Assembly: GCA_035252155.1 (NCBI GenBank)
Contig: DATFDL010000667.1
Coordinates: 1 to 25,893 of the forward strand
DNA: 25,893 nt
Source: JAICLL01 sp035252155
GTDB taxonomy: Bacteria; Planctomycetota; Planctomycetia; Pirellulales; JAICIG01
Direction: 5' to 3'
In this document: positions 1-7,616 of the stretch, piece after piece
Position numbering within the stretch: the stretch's first letter is position 1
How the letters are laid out: every line of letters starts with the position of its first letter
Translations under genes and position numbers: made by a program
Notes under the pieces: model-generated
What the model saw: the letters and a program-made list of their open reading frames with translations, nothing else
Database searches by the model: none
Told to the model about the DNA's origin: nothing

Positions 1-1115
1 AGCAGGTTTTCGTCGGCAAGGATTTTGGCTCGCTCAATGGCGTTGATAAGCTGCCGCACGTTCCCCGGCCAAGAGTAAGCGTCGATCGCGGCCATCGCAT
101 CCGGCTCCATTTGCCAGTCGCGCCCCAAAAACCGCTCGACCAGCAGGCGGATGTCTCCGGTGCGCTGGCGCAGCGGCGGCAGCTCCAACGACATGACGTT
201 AATGCGGTAGTAGAGGTCTTCGCGAAAACGGCCCTGGCGGACTTCTTCGGCCAGGTTGCGATTGGTGGCCGCTAGCAGCCTCACGTCGACGCGGCACTCT
301 TTGACCGAGCCGACCCGCCGGTAGGAACCATCTTCGAGCACGCGCAGCAATTTGGCCTGCAACGGCCCAGGCATCTCGCCAATTTCGTCGATCATCAGCG
401 TGCCGCCGTCGGCTAATTCAAATAAACCTTGCTTCGCGCCGACCGCCCCGGTAAACGCGCCCTTCTCGTGGCCGAACAATTCACTTTCCAACAGCGTTTC
501 GGGCAAGGCGGCGCAGTTGATCACCACCAGCGGCTTATCGGCCCGCCCGCTGGCGCGGTGCAACGCCCGCGCGACCAGCTCCTTGCCGGTGCCGCTTTCG
601 CCTTGAATGAGGATGGCTTTGTCGGTTGGCCCGGCACGCTCGATAAGCCGATAGACCTCTTGCATGGCGGGCGAGCGGCCGATCATCTCGCAGGCGGGTT
701 GGCTGCGCTCGAGGACCGCCTTGAGCTGGCGGTTTTCCTTGTGCAATTGTCGGTGCTCGGCGGCCTTTTGAACCACGACTTCCAACTCGGCCAACGGAAA
801 CGGCTTAGTCAGGAAATCAAACGCCCCGCGCTTCATCGCCTCGACGGCGGTTTCGATGGTGCCTTGGCCGGTGAGCATCACGACTTCGCAGTCGGGACTG
901 CCAAGCTTGAGTTTCGCGAGCAAATCCAGCCCAGAGAGACCGGGCATTACCAGGTCGACCACCGCCACATGAAACTGCCGCTGGGCGGCCTGTGCCAATG
1001 CCGCCTCGCCGTTGGCCGCTTCGGCGATGCGATATCCCCGCCGCGTAAAGCGCCGCGCCACGGTTGCGCGAAATTCATCGTCGTCGTCAACGATCAGAAG
1101 GTCGATGCTTTGCAT
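1..1115 (-). CDS. NtrC-family sigma-54-dependent response regulator (C-terminus outside window)
   Basis: This is a two-component response regulator that would activate sigma-54 RNA polymerase. The visible 371 codons start at the ATG complementary to 1113-1115. Residues 1-120 are a receiver domain with the acidic cluster near 10-13, phospho-acceptor D54, T82 and K104. The AAA+ domain follows: Walker A GESGTGKE (about 172-179), the sigma-54 contact loop GAFTGA (about 219-224), Walker B around LMIDE (240-244) and an arginine-rich region ending in WPGNVRQL. The reading frame is open to the window edge, so the DNA-binding Fis-type helix-turn-helix and any partner histidine kinase lie outside. Its divergent neighbour has a sigma-54-type promoter, which makes that gene a plausible target. 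The family assignment is secure; the signal and the targets are inferred. Confidence 0.95.
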   Translation of the reverse strand, partial: MQSIDLLIVDDDDEFRATVARRFTRRGYRIAEAANGEAALAQAAQRQFHVAVVDLVMPGLSGLDLLAKLKLGSPDCEVVMLTGQGTIETAVEAMKRGAFDFLTKPFPLAELEVVVQKAAEHRQLHKENRQLKAVLERSQPACEMIGRSPAMQEVYRLIERAGPTDKAILIQGESGTGKELVARALHRASGRADKPLVVINCAALPETLLESELFGHEKGAFTGAVGAKQGLFELADGGTLMIDEIGEMPGPLQAKLLRVLEDGSYRRVGSVKECRVDVRLLAATNRNLAEEVRQGRFREDLYYRINVMSLELPPLRQRTGDIRLLVERFLGRDWQMEPDAMAAIDAYSWPGNVRQLINAIERAKILADENL

Positions 1116-1316
1116 AGATGCTTATGACGAATGCGGAGCGTGAGGCGGCTTCACCAAAGCAAGCGCCGTGCCGTCTGGCGCACCGCCGGGGCACACCCCT
1201 TCGCGACGCTTTTCGATGTTCGGAGGATGGCTTTCCAGGCCGTCACTCAAGGTTCAACATTTCAGGGGGCGCCGATTCCCAAACGCGGCGGCCACCTGAA
1301 ACGCGGGCGGCAACGC

Positions 1317-1329
1317 ACGCACCGTGCGT
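1317..1329. repeat. Inverted repeat, possible upstream activator site
   Basis: ACGCAC and GTGCGT are separated by one base, a perfect 6-bp dyad. It lies about 100 bp upstream of the -24/-12 element, where enhancer sites of NtrC-type activators usually lie. Only one copy was noticed, so its role is a guess. Confidence 0.3.
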
Positions 1330-1423
1330 ATCCGCACAGGTTGATTCTATTCAACGGCCGCGGCTCCTGACAGAACATCGCGTAATTCCGCTAAATTCCT
1401 GCACTGCGGCCATTGGTGCGTGG

Positions 1424-1439
1424 CGGCACCGTCGTTGCT
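1424..1439 (+). promoter_or_regulatory. Sigma-54 (-24/-12) promoter
   Basis: The sequence reads CGGCAC, five bases, then TTGCT. This matches the sigma-54 consensus TGGCAC-N5-TTGCW at all but the first base, with GG (1425-1426) and GC (1437-1438) exactly 12 bp apart. The predicted start of transcription is near 1450, leaving a short leader to the ATG at 1484. The next gene upstream encodes a sigma-54 activator, which supports the call. Confidence 0.72.
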
Positions 1440-1483
1440 TTTAGGGTTGGTGTAAAACTTCCAAGCAGCGAGGGTCGTGAATC

Positions 1484-1936
1484 ATGACCGATCAAGCCTA
1501 TTCGACGTTTGCGGCGGCTTTCCAAGCCGAGCACCACGAGATGAGCGAACTAGTTCAGCGACTGCGGCAGGTGCTAGGCGGCAACCGCGCGTGGTCGCCG
1601 CAGGCAGCCCGCGAAGCGGTGGAAGCGATCGCCTCGTTGCAGGCGCACCTCAAGCATCACTTCATGGTCGAAGAGGCCGGCGGCTACCTGGAGGAAGCCT
1701 TGATCATCGCGCCTCGTTTCAGCGATCTGGCGGCAAAGCTGCTGGCCGAGCACCCTGTGCTTTTGGCACGCACGTCCGAAACCACCGCCTTGGCACGGCG
1801 AGCCGCCGCTGAACCGGTCCTGCTCGAGGCTCTAAAAAAGCAGGTGACCGAGCTGCTCGGCAACCTGGTGGCGCACGAAACGGCGGAAAATCGGATCATT
1901 CAGCAAGCGCTTAACAGTGGAGTCGAAGTCGACTAG
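1484..1936 (+). CDS. Hemerythrin-like (HHE domain) protein
   Basis: This 150-residue, wholly soluble helical protein has spaced His and Glu residues typical of a hemerythrin-like four-helix bundle binding a di-iron centre: H17/H18, the LKHHFMVEE segment (H58, H59, E63/E64), the EHP motif with H90, and HETAEN (H131, E135). Such domains bind oxygen or NO or repair damaged iron centres, as in the YtfE/ScdA (RIC) family. It lacks the N-terminal ScdA-type domain of RIC proteins, but a related domain starts the next gene 64 bp downstream. The ATG at 1484 is preceded by a weak GAGGG-like site. Expression probably depends on the sigma-54 promoter at 1424-1439. The exact substrate is unknown. Confidence 0.85.
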   Translation: MTDQAYSTFAAAFQAEHHEMSELVQRLRQVLGGNRAWSPQAAREAVEAIASLQAHLKHHFMVEEAGGYLEEALIIAPRFSDLAAKLLAEHPVLLARTSETTALARRAAAEPVLLEALKKQVTELLGNLVAHETAENRIIQQALNSGVEVD

Positions 1937-2000
1937 CAACCGTGATAACTGCAGTTGTTTCGCGTATGGACCGGCCGAATAACTCGATGGAGACCAGCGG

Positions 2001-3890
2001 ATGACCACCGCTTACTTACCCGACGCGGGCACCTTGATTCCCGAGCTATTGCGGGCGCGACCCCAGGCGCGGGCCGTGCTCGATCGCTACGGCCTGCGCG
2101 GTTGTGGCGGCCCTGAAGGACCGGCCGAAACGCTGGGCTTCTTTGCCCGAGCTCATGAAGTGCCGTTGGATCGCCTGTGCCGCGAAATCGAAGAAGCGTC
2201 GCACCGCTCCGCGCCGTCAGCCCTTAGCCCGCCCAAACCGGCCCTGGAAGACACGCTCTATCGCCCGTTTTTCAGGGCGGGCATCGCCGTCGTGCTGACG
2301 CTCGGCGCCGCCTGGGGGGCCTATCTTTTGGCCCGCATCGCCCTGGCCGGATCGTTCACCGCGGCCGGCGTGCAAGCGGTCAACGCCCACGGGCACGCCC
2401 AGATTTTTGGCTGGGTCGGGCTATTTGTGATGGGTTTCGCTTACCAGGCGTTCCCACGGTTCAAGCACACGTCGCTAGCGCACCCGCGATGGGCGTTTGC
2501 CACGCTCTGGTTGCTGCTGGCGGGACTGGTGGGACGTTCGGTCGGGCAAGTGCTTGCGGCCGATCACGCCTGGATATGGTGGCTCACGGTGGCGGCATCG
2601 GCGTGCGAAGTTGCCGCGGTCGCCATCTTTGCCTGGTTGATCGTCGTCACCTGGCGGCGCAGCGGCAAACCGCTGGCGTTTTACGAATATTACATCCTCT
2701 CGGCGCTCGGCTGGTTTTTCGCGCAGACCATTTATGAGAGCGTCTACCTGACCGTGACTTCAGCGGCACGCGGCGACGAACTGGTGGCGCTGGTTTCCAC
2801 CTGGCAAGCGCCGCTGCGCGACATCCAGATTCACGGCTTCGCGCTGCTGATCATTCTGGGCGTGAGCCAACGGCTATTCCACCACTTCTACGGACTGCCC
2901 ATCGCCAATAGCCGGCTCAGCCTGAGCACGTTGGCGGTGCTCAACGCGGCGGTGGCCGGCGAGGCTGCCGGGCTGGTGCTGATGAAAATATCGAGTCATG
3001 CCTGGGCCGCATTGTGGTATGGCTCGGTGCTGGCGTTGGCCGCGGCAACGGCGGTGCTGGTGAAAAGCTGGCGGATTTTTTCGCCCGCCGAAGACGGCGA
3101 TCGCAGCTTGAAGTTTTTGCGTGCGGCCTACGTCTGGCTATTTGTTTCGCTAGCGATGCTGGTGGCGCTGCCGGCATATCAATATGGCCTGCTCGCGGCC
3201 GTCGCGCCGGAAAGTGCCGCCGCCCGGCTGGGTTTTTCACATGCTTACTATGGCGCGGCCCGGCACGCCATCACCGTAGGATTTGTAAGCCTGATGATCG
3301 TAGGCGTGGCGGCCAAGGTCGTGCCCACGCTCAATGGCATCTCGCCGGCCAGCCTTACTGCACTCTGGCCGACGTTTCTCCTGATCAACTGCGGATGCGC
3401 CTTGCGGGTGTGCGGACAAACGGTCACCGATTTTTCCAGCCATGCCTACCCTCTCGCGGGTGTCAGCGGGACCTTGGAAGTGACGGGGCTGGCCATTTGG
3501 GGCTGGCACCTGTGGCAGGTAATGTCGGGCAAGGCGGGGGCGCGGGCCGGCGCCACGCTGCACACCACCACCCCGATCAACGGTCCGATCGAGCCGCGGC
3601 ACACCGTGGCCGCGGTGCTCGAACGCTTTCCGGATCTCTTGCCCATCTTTGTGTCATTTGGTTTTAAGATGCTGGCCGATCCGCATTTCCGCCGCGGCAT
3701 CGCCCGGGTAGTAACCATTGAGCGTGCTTGCCGGCGGATGGGCGTCGATTGCCAGCAGTTTGTGGCCGCCCTGAACGAAGCTCGCATGGCCCGGCTGCAA
3801 ATGATTGCCGCTGACGAGGTATATGTTTTGCCCGCCATGACACCCGGGGCACCCGTGGCATCGCTTCGACACACGCGGGGCCACCGCTAA
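2001..3890 (+). CDS. NnrS-family membrane protein with DUF1858/ScdA_N-like domains at both ends
   Basis: This 629-residue protein resembles NnrS, a heme- and copper-containing membrane protein linked to nitric-oxide stress and denitrification. Residues 1-70 form a small soluble domain like ScdA_N/DUF1858 (RYGLRGCGGP, then FFARAHEVPLDRL). Residues about 90-515 are a polytopic membrane region with around 12 segments. It contains the NnrS hallmarks HGHAQIFGW (about 129-137) and HGFALLIILGVSQRLFHHFYG-like sequence near residue 280. Residues about 530-600 are a second DUF1858-type domain (VLERFPDLLPIFVSFGFK, then VTIERACRRMGVD). A GGAGA site lies about 7 bases before the ATG. It is probably co-transcribed with the hemerythrin gene. 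The family call is firm; the biochemical activity of NnrS proteins is not settled. Confidence 0.88.
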   Translation: MTTAYLPDAGTLIPELLRARPQARAVLDRYGLRGCGGPEGPAETLGFFARAHEVPLDRLCREIEEASHRSAPSALSPPKPALEDTLYRPFFRAGIAVVLTLGAAWGAYLLARIALAGSFTAAGVQAVNAHGHAQIFGWVGLFVMGFAYQAFPRFKHTSLAHPRWAFATLWLLLAGLVGRSVGQVLAADHAWIWWLTVAASACEVAAVAIFAWLIVVTWRRSGKPLAFYEYYILSALGWFFAQTIYESVYLTVTSAARGDELVALVSTWQAPLRDIQIHGFALLIILGVSQRLFHHFYGLPIANSRLSLSTLAVLNAAVAGEAAGLVLMKISSHAWAALWYGSVLALAAATAVLVKSWRIFSPAEDGDRSLKFLRAAYVWLFVSLAMLVALPAYQYGLLAAVAPESAAARLGFSHAYYGAARHAITVGFVSLMIVGVAAKVVPTLNGISPASLTALWPTFLLINCGCALRVCGQTVTDFSSHAYPLAGVSGTLEVTGLAIWGWHLWQVMSGKAGARAGATLHTTTPINGPIEPRHTVAAVLERFPDLLPIFVSFGFKMLADPHFRRGIARVVTIERACRRMGVDCQQFVAALNEARMARLQMIAADEVYVLPAMTPGAPVASLRHTRGHR

Positions 3891-3902
3891 AATACGCGGT
3901 GT

Positions 3903-5252
3903 ATGAAGGTCGAGCTTCTGAAGTCAGCGTGCGTGTTGGTCGAGGCCAACGGCGTCAAAATCCTCACCGATCCGTGGCTGGTCGATGGCGAGTATTTTGG
4001 CGCCTGGGCGCATTATCCGCCTACTGATTTCGACCCTGGCCGGTTCGCCGACGTCGATTTTATCTACATCAGCCACATTCATCCCGATCATTTCAGCCGT
4101 AAGACTCTGGCCTTGCTGCCGCGGCATATTCCCGTGCTGGTGCATGCCTATGCCAGCGGGTTTTTGCGGGCGAACCTCGAAGGTCTCGGCTTCCGCGTCG
4201 TCGAGTTGCCGCACAACAGGCGGAGCGAGCTGAAAAATGGCGTCTCGATCAACATCCTGGCGGCCGATAACTGCGACCCGGCCCTTTGCGGCCGATTTTT
4301 CGGTTGCCCGAGCGGCGAAAAAACCTTGGGCTCGACACAGATCGACTCGTTGTCGGTCATTTACGACGGGCGGCACGTGGTGCTGAACGTGAATGATTGT
4401 CCCTTCGAGCTGGTGCAGGCTAGTCTGGCCCTCGTAAAGCAGAAGTATCCGAACATCGATCTGTTGCTCACCGGCTATTCAGGAGCAGGACCGTATCCGC
4501 AGTGCTTTCCGCAGTTGCCACCGGCCGAGCGCGATCGTGCCGCGGCCGCGAAAAAGATCCAGTTTCTCGACCAGGGCGAACGTTTTATCGCCGCAGTCCA
4601 GCCGCGCTATTATATGCCGTTCGCGGGCACCTACGTTTTGTCGGGCAAATTGGCGACGCTCAATCCCCACCGAGGCGTGCCGGAGCTCGAAGAAGCATGC
4701 GAGTTCTTCCAGCGGTCCGGCAGCCCGATTGACGGCGCTCGCTCGAACTGCGTCGCGCTAAGTTCCGGAGGGACAATCGACCTGGCGAGCGGCGAATGCC
4801 GTCTGCCGCACCTGCCCGCCGACCAGCGTGCCAAGGAACGATATATCGCCGAAGTGCTCGCGCCGCGCCCGCTCGACTATGAAGCGTTGCCGCCGCCGTC
4901 CATTGATGAGCTGATGGCAGTGGTGCCTAAGGCCTACGAGCGGATGGAACGCAAACGTCGGCAACTCGGTTTCGAGGCGCCGACGCGAGTGCTCGTCGAT
5001 CTCGGCAAGGGCACGCTGGCGCGGCTCTCGCTGGCCGGCGAAGGTTTTGGGTTTGTCACGGAAGACGTCCTGCGGTCCGAAGAACGATTTGTGTTGTTCC
5101 GAACCGATCCACGCCTTCTGCTCTGGCTGCTGCAAGGGCCGCGATATGCCCATTGGGACAATGCCGAAATCGGCTCGCACATCGAGTTCGAGCGGCGTCC
5201 CGACGTTTATGAACGCGGGCTTTACCGCGTGATGTGCTCGTTTCACGCATAG
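3903..5252 (+). CDS. Metallo-beta-lactamase-fold hydrolase, UlaG/CMAH-like
   Basis: This 449-residue cytosolic protein carries the metallo-beta-lactamase metal motif HxHxDH as SHIHPDH (H58, H60, D62, H63), preceded by a typical ILTDPWL strand and followed by a conserved VLNVNDCPFE segment. Its length and the Asn-Asp-Cys segment recall the hydrolase part of CMP-N-acetylneuraminate hydroxylase-like proteins rather than small beta-lactamases; no Rieske domain is present. The C-terminal 150 residues look like a small sterol-carrier-type or substrate-binding extension, which I cannot name. The start lies 12 bases after the NnrS stop, with TAAAAT just before it and no clear ribosome-binding site. 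The substrate is unknown. Confidence 0.75.
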   Translation: MKVELLKSACVLVEANGVKILTDPWLVDGEYFGAWAHYPPTDFDPGRFADVDFIYISHIHPDHFSRKTLALLPRHIPVLVHAYASGFLRANLEGLGFRVVELPHNRRSELKNGVSINILAADNCDPALCGRFFGCPSGEKTLGSTQIDSLSVIYDGRHVVLNVNDCPFELVQASLALVKQKYPNIDLLLTGYSGAGPYPQCFPQLPPAERDRAAAAKKIQFLDQGERFIAAVQPRYYMPFAGTYVLSGKLATLNPHRGVPELEEACEFFQRSGSPIDGARSNCVALSSGGTIDLASGECRLPHLPADQRAKERYIAEVLAPRPLDYEALPPPSIDELMAVVPKAYERMERKRRQLGFEAPTRVLVDLGKGTLARLSLAGEGFGFVTEDVLRSEERFVLFRTDPRLLLWLLQGPRYAHWDNAEIGSHIEFERRPDVYERGLYRVMCSFHA

Positions 5253-5318
5253 TTTCGCGTTCAAGGCCACAAACCGTTAGAATCGTCAGCGCCGTTCCTC
5301 GCATCGCGCGTTTCAATC

Positions 5319-6089
5319 ATGCGTAGTTCCGCTTCCCTCGAGCTTCGCGGCGTTTCAAAGACCTACGGTGCCGCCGCGGCCCTGCGCACCACCGACCTGA
5401 CCATCGCCCCCGGAAAAACCACCGTGCTGCTCGGTCCTAGCGGGTGCGGCAAGAGCACGTTGCTGCGGCTGATGATCGGGCTGCTGAGACCCGACCGCGG
5501 CAGCGTGCTGTTTGGCGGTCAGGAACTGAGCGAAATGAACTTGCTCGACGCCCGGCGGCGCATGGGCTACGTCATTCAGGACGGCGGGCTTTTTCCGCAC
5601 CTTTCTGCCCGAAACAACGCGGTATTGATGGCCCGCTACCTGGGCTGGAAGCGGAGGCGGATTGACGAAAGACTGCGGGAGCTGGTCGAGCTGGTACGGC
5701 TGCCGCACGAACGTCTCGATGCCTTTCCCACACAGCTTTCCGGGGGCCAGCGGCAGCGCGTCAGCTTGATGCGGGCGCTGATGCTCGACCCCGAAGTGCT
5801 CTTACTCGACGAACCTCTGGGCGCGCTCGATCCGTTGATTCGCGCCGAGCTGCAAACCGATCTGCGCAGCGTCTGCCGGTCGCTCGGTACCACGGTGGTG
5901 TTGGTGACGCACGACCTAGCCGAGGCACGCTACTTTGGCGACCAGATCGTGCTGCTCCGCGAGGGAATGATCGTTCAACAAGACACCTTCGACGGGTTAC
6001 TCGACCGGCCGGCCGACCCGTTCGTCCGCCAATTCTTCAACGCGCAGCTCGGCGGATGGAACGATTCGCGCAAGGAGGCGACGCCATGA
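5319..6089 (+). CDS. ABC transporter ATP-binding protein, OpuC/EgtV-like
   Basis: This 256-residue ATPase energises the permease encoded by the overlapping next gene. All nucleotide-binding motifs are intact: Walker A GPSGCGKST (39-47), Q-loop Q87, signature LSGGQ (140-144), Walker B LLLDEP (161-166) and the switch histidine H198. It is closest to the quaternary-amine uptake subfamily (ProV, OpuCA, OsmV). It ends soon after the ATPase core and lacks the paired CBS domains that sense ionic strength in ProV/OpuCA. Its stop overlaps the next start as ATGA, implying translational coupling. The substrate could be glycine betaine or choline, or ergothioneine given the neighbouring EgtB gene. Confidence 0.9.
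   Translation: MRSSASLELRGVSKTYGAAAALRTTDLTIAPGKTTVLLGPSGCGKSTLLRLMIGLLRPDRGSVLFGGQELSEMNLLDARRRMGYVIQDGGLFPHLSARNNAVLMARYLGWKRRRIDERLRELVELVRLPHERLDAFPTQLSGGQRQRVSLMRALMLDPEVLLLDEPLGALDPLIRAELQTDLRSVCRSLGTTVVLVTHDLAEARYFGDQIVLLREGMIVQQDTFDGLLDRPADPFVRQFFNAQLGGWNDSRKEATP
6072..6078 (+). promoter_or_regulatory. Ribosome-binding site for the binding-protein/permease gene
   Basis: AAGGAGG lies 7 bases before the ATG at 6086. This strong site decides for that start over the in-frame ATG at 6056, which would lie well inside the ATPase gene. Confidence 0.8.
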
Positions 6090-7597
6090 ATGGCCGATGT
6101 CGGGGATGGACCGCCGCCGCGTGTGCCCTTGCGACAGTGGTCTGCAGCGCGTCGGCCGACGAAACGCCTCCGCGCGTCACGATCGGCTCAAAAAAATTCA
6201 CCGAGTCGGTCATTCTGGGCGACATGCTCACGCTGGTCGCGCGCCAGGCCGGCGCCGACGCAGTGCACCTCAGCGAACTGGGTGGCACACAATTTGTTTG
6301 GAAAGCGTTGCTCGCCGGTGAAATTGACATCTATGCCGAGTACACCGGCACGCTGCGTGAAGAGATTTTGGCCGGTGAAAACGTACCGACCGACGACTTG
6401 CTCCGGCAGCAGCTCGCCGAGCGCGGTGTCGTGATGAGCGACTCGCTCGGATTCAACGACACCTATGCACTGGGCATGCTCGAGGCAACGGCTGAACGGC
6501 TTAAGATTCGAACCATTTCCGAACTGAAGCGGCACGAGTCATTGAAATTCGGTTTGAGCAATGAATTCATGGACCGCGAAGACGGCTGGCCCGGCCTGCG
6601 GCGGCGGTACGCCCTGGCGCCGACGCTTTTGCAGGGAGTCGATCATGATCTGGCCTATCGCGGCCTGGCCAGCGGCGCCATCGACGTGACCGATCTCTAT
6701 TCGACCGACGCCGAAATCGAAGAATACGGGCTGCGCGTGCTCGACGACGACTTGCACTATTTTCCGGCCTATCATGCCGTGCTGCTCTATCGCGACGGCT
6801 TGCGCCAGCGCGCGCCGGCGGCGGTGGCGGCTTTTCGCGACTTGGAAGGCGCGATCGACGAGTCGGAAATGAGCCGGTTGAACGCGCGGGCAAAGCTCGA
6901 ACGGGTGCCGGAAGAGCGGGTGGCCGCCGACTTTTTGCAGGCCCGGCTGGGACTGACGGTGGACGTCCGCGACGAGAACCTTTGGACACGATTGGCCACG
7001 CGCACCCGCGAGCATCTCTATCTGGTCGTTATCTCGTTGTTGTACGCGCTGTTGCTGGCTTTGCCGTTGGGAATCATCGCCGCGCGGTATGCCGCCGTCG
7101 GACAAGTCATCTTGGCGGTCGTGGGGCTGATTCAGACGATTCCCTCGCTCGCATTGCTGGTTTTCATGATTCCGCTGATGGGATTGGGGGCCAAGCCGGC
7201 AATCCTGGCTTTGTTTCTCTACAGTTTATTGCCGATCGTGCGCAATACCTATGTTGGCTTGCACGATATACCATTGTCGTTGCGCGAATCGGCCGAGGCC
7301 CTGGGAATGCCGCCGCTGGCCCGCCTGCGGTTGATTGAGTTGCCTCTGGCCTCGCGCACGATTCTGGCAGGCATCAAGACCGCGGCGGTGATCAACGTTG
7401 GCACCGCCACGCTGGGGGCGTTGATTGGGGCCGGCGGCTACGGCCAGCCGATTTTGACCGGCATTCGGCTGAACGACGTGGGGCTGATATTGGAGGGCGC
7501 CATTCCTTCGGCATTGCTCGCTGTTGCCACGCAAGGCGCGTTCGAGCTGGCCGAGCGGTGGTTGGTGCCGAAGGGCCTGCGCTTGAAACGCGGCTAA
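6086..7597 (+). CDS. Fused substrate-binding protein and permease, OpuBC/EgtU-like
   Basis: This 503-residue protein joins both remaining parts of an ABC importer. Residues 1-24 are a signal sequence ending near SASA. Residues 25 to about 290 form a ProX/OpuBC-type binding domain (TIGSKKFTES near 32-41, then DIYAEYTGT at 81-89). Residues about 300-503 form a permease with several membrane segments and an EAA-type coupling loop (ESAEALGMPPLARLRL, near 400). The binding domain comes first and the permease second, the reverse of the usual OpuB/EgtU fusion as I recall it. With the ATPase next door the importer is complete. Ligand pockets in this family take quaternary amines: betaine, choline, carnitine or the betaine thiol ergothioneine. 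The EgtB gene ending 20 bp away favours the last, but this is inference. Confidence 0.88.
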   Translation: MNGRCRGWTAAACALATVVCSASADETPPRVTIGSKKFTESVILGDMLTLVARQAGADAVHLSELGGTQFVWKALLAGEIDIYAEYTGTLREEILAGENVPTDDLLRQQLAERGVVMSDSLGFNDTYALGMLEATAERLKIRTISELKRHESLKFGLSNEFMDREDGWPGLRRRYALAPTLLQGVDHDLAYRGLASGAIDVTDLYSTDAEIEEYGLRVLDDDLHYFPAYHAVLLYRDGLRQRAPAAVAAFRDLEGAIDESEMSRLNARAKLERVPEERVAADFLQARLGLTVDVRDENLWTRLATRTREHLYLVVISLLYALLLALPLGIIAARYAAVGQVILAVVGLIQTIPSLALLVFMIPLMGLGAKPAILALFLYSLLPIVRNTYVGLHDIPLSLRESAEALGMPPLARLRLIELPLASRTILAGIKTAAVINVGTATLGALIGAGGYGQPILTGIRLNDVGLILEGAIPSALLAVATQGAFELAERWLVPKGLRLKRG

Positions 7598-7616
7598 GCG
7601 CTCGTTCGGTCGTGGG

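Larger units (their letters stand above)
1116..1483. other. Divergent intergenic region, no gene seen
   Basis: This 368-bp gap separates the response regulator from the hemerythrin-like gene. Short open frames here lack any protein-like composition or family match. It holds a perfect ACGCAC-C-GTGCGT inverted repeat (1317-1329) and, about 100 bp downstream, a sigma-54 promoter match (1424-1439). No hairpin with a T-tract was seen. Confidence 0.6.

Noticed and set aside
429..1127. Open frame of 232 codons on the plus strand
   Set aside because: It lies antisense to the response regulator, whose motifs are all intact; the translation has no protein-like pattern.
1118..1444. Small plus-strand open frames in the first intergenic region
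   Set aside because: They have no ribosome-binding site, and their Arg- and Ser-rich composition is typical of random GC-rich frames; they overlap the sigma-54 promoter.
5319..7597. Canonical osmoprotectant transporter (ProU/OpuC)
   Set aside because: Kept as an alternative only: the ATPase has no CBS domains, and the EgtB neighbour makes another ligand equally possible. A firm betaine call is not supported.
7598..7616. Bidirectional terminator between the converging ABC and egtB genes
   Set aside because: Only 19 bases separate the stops and no stem with a T-tract is visible.
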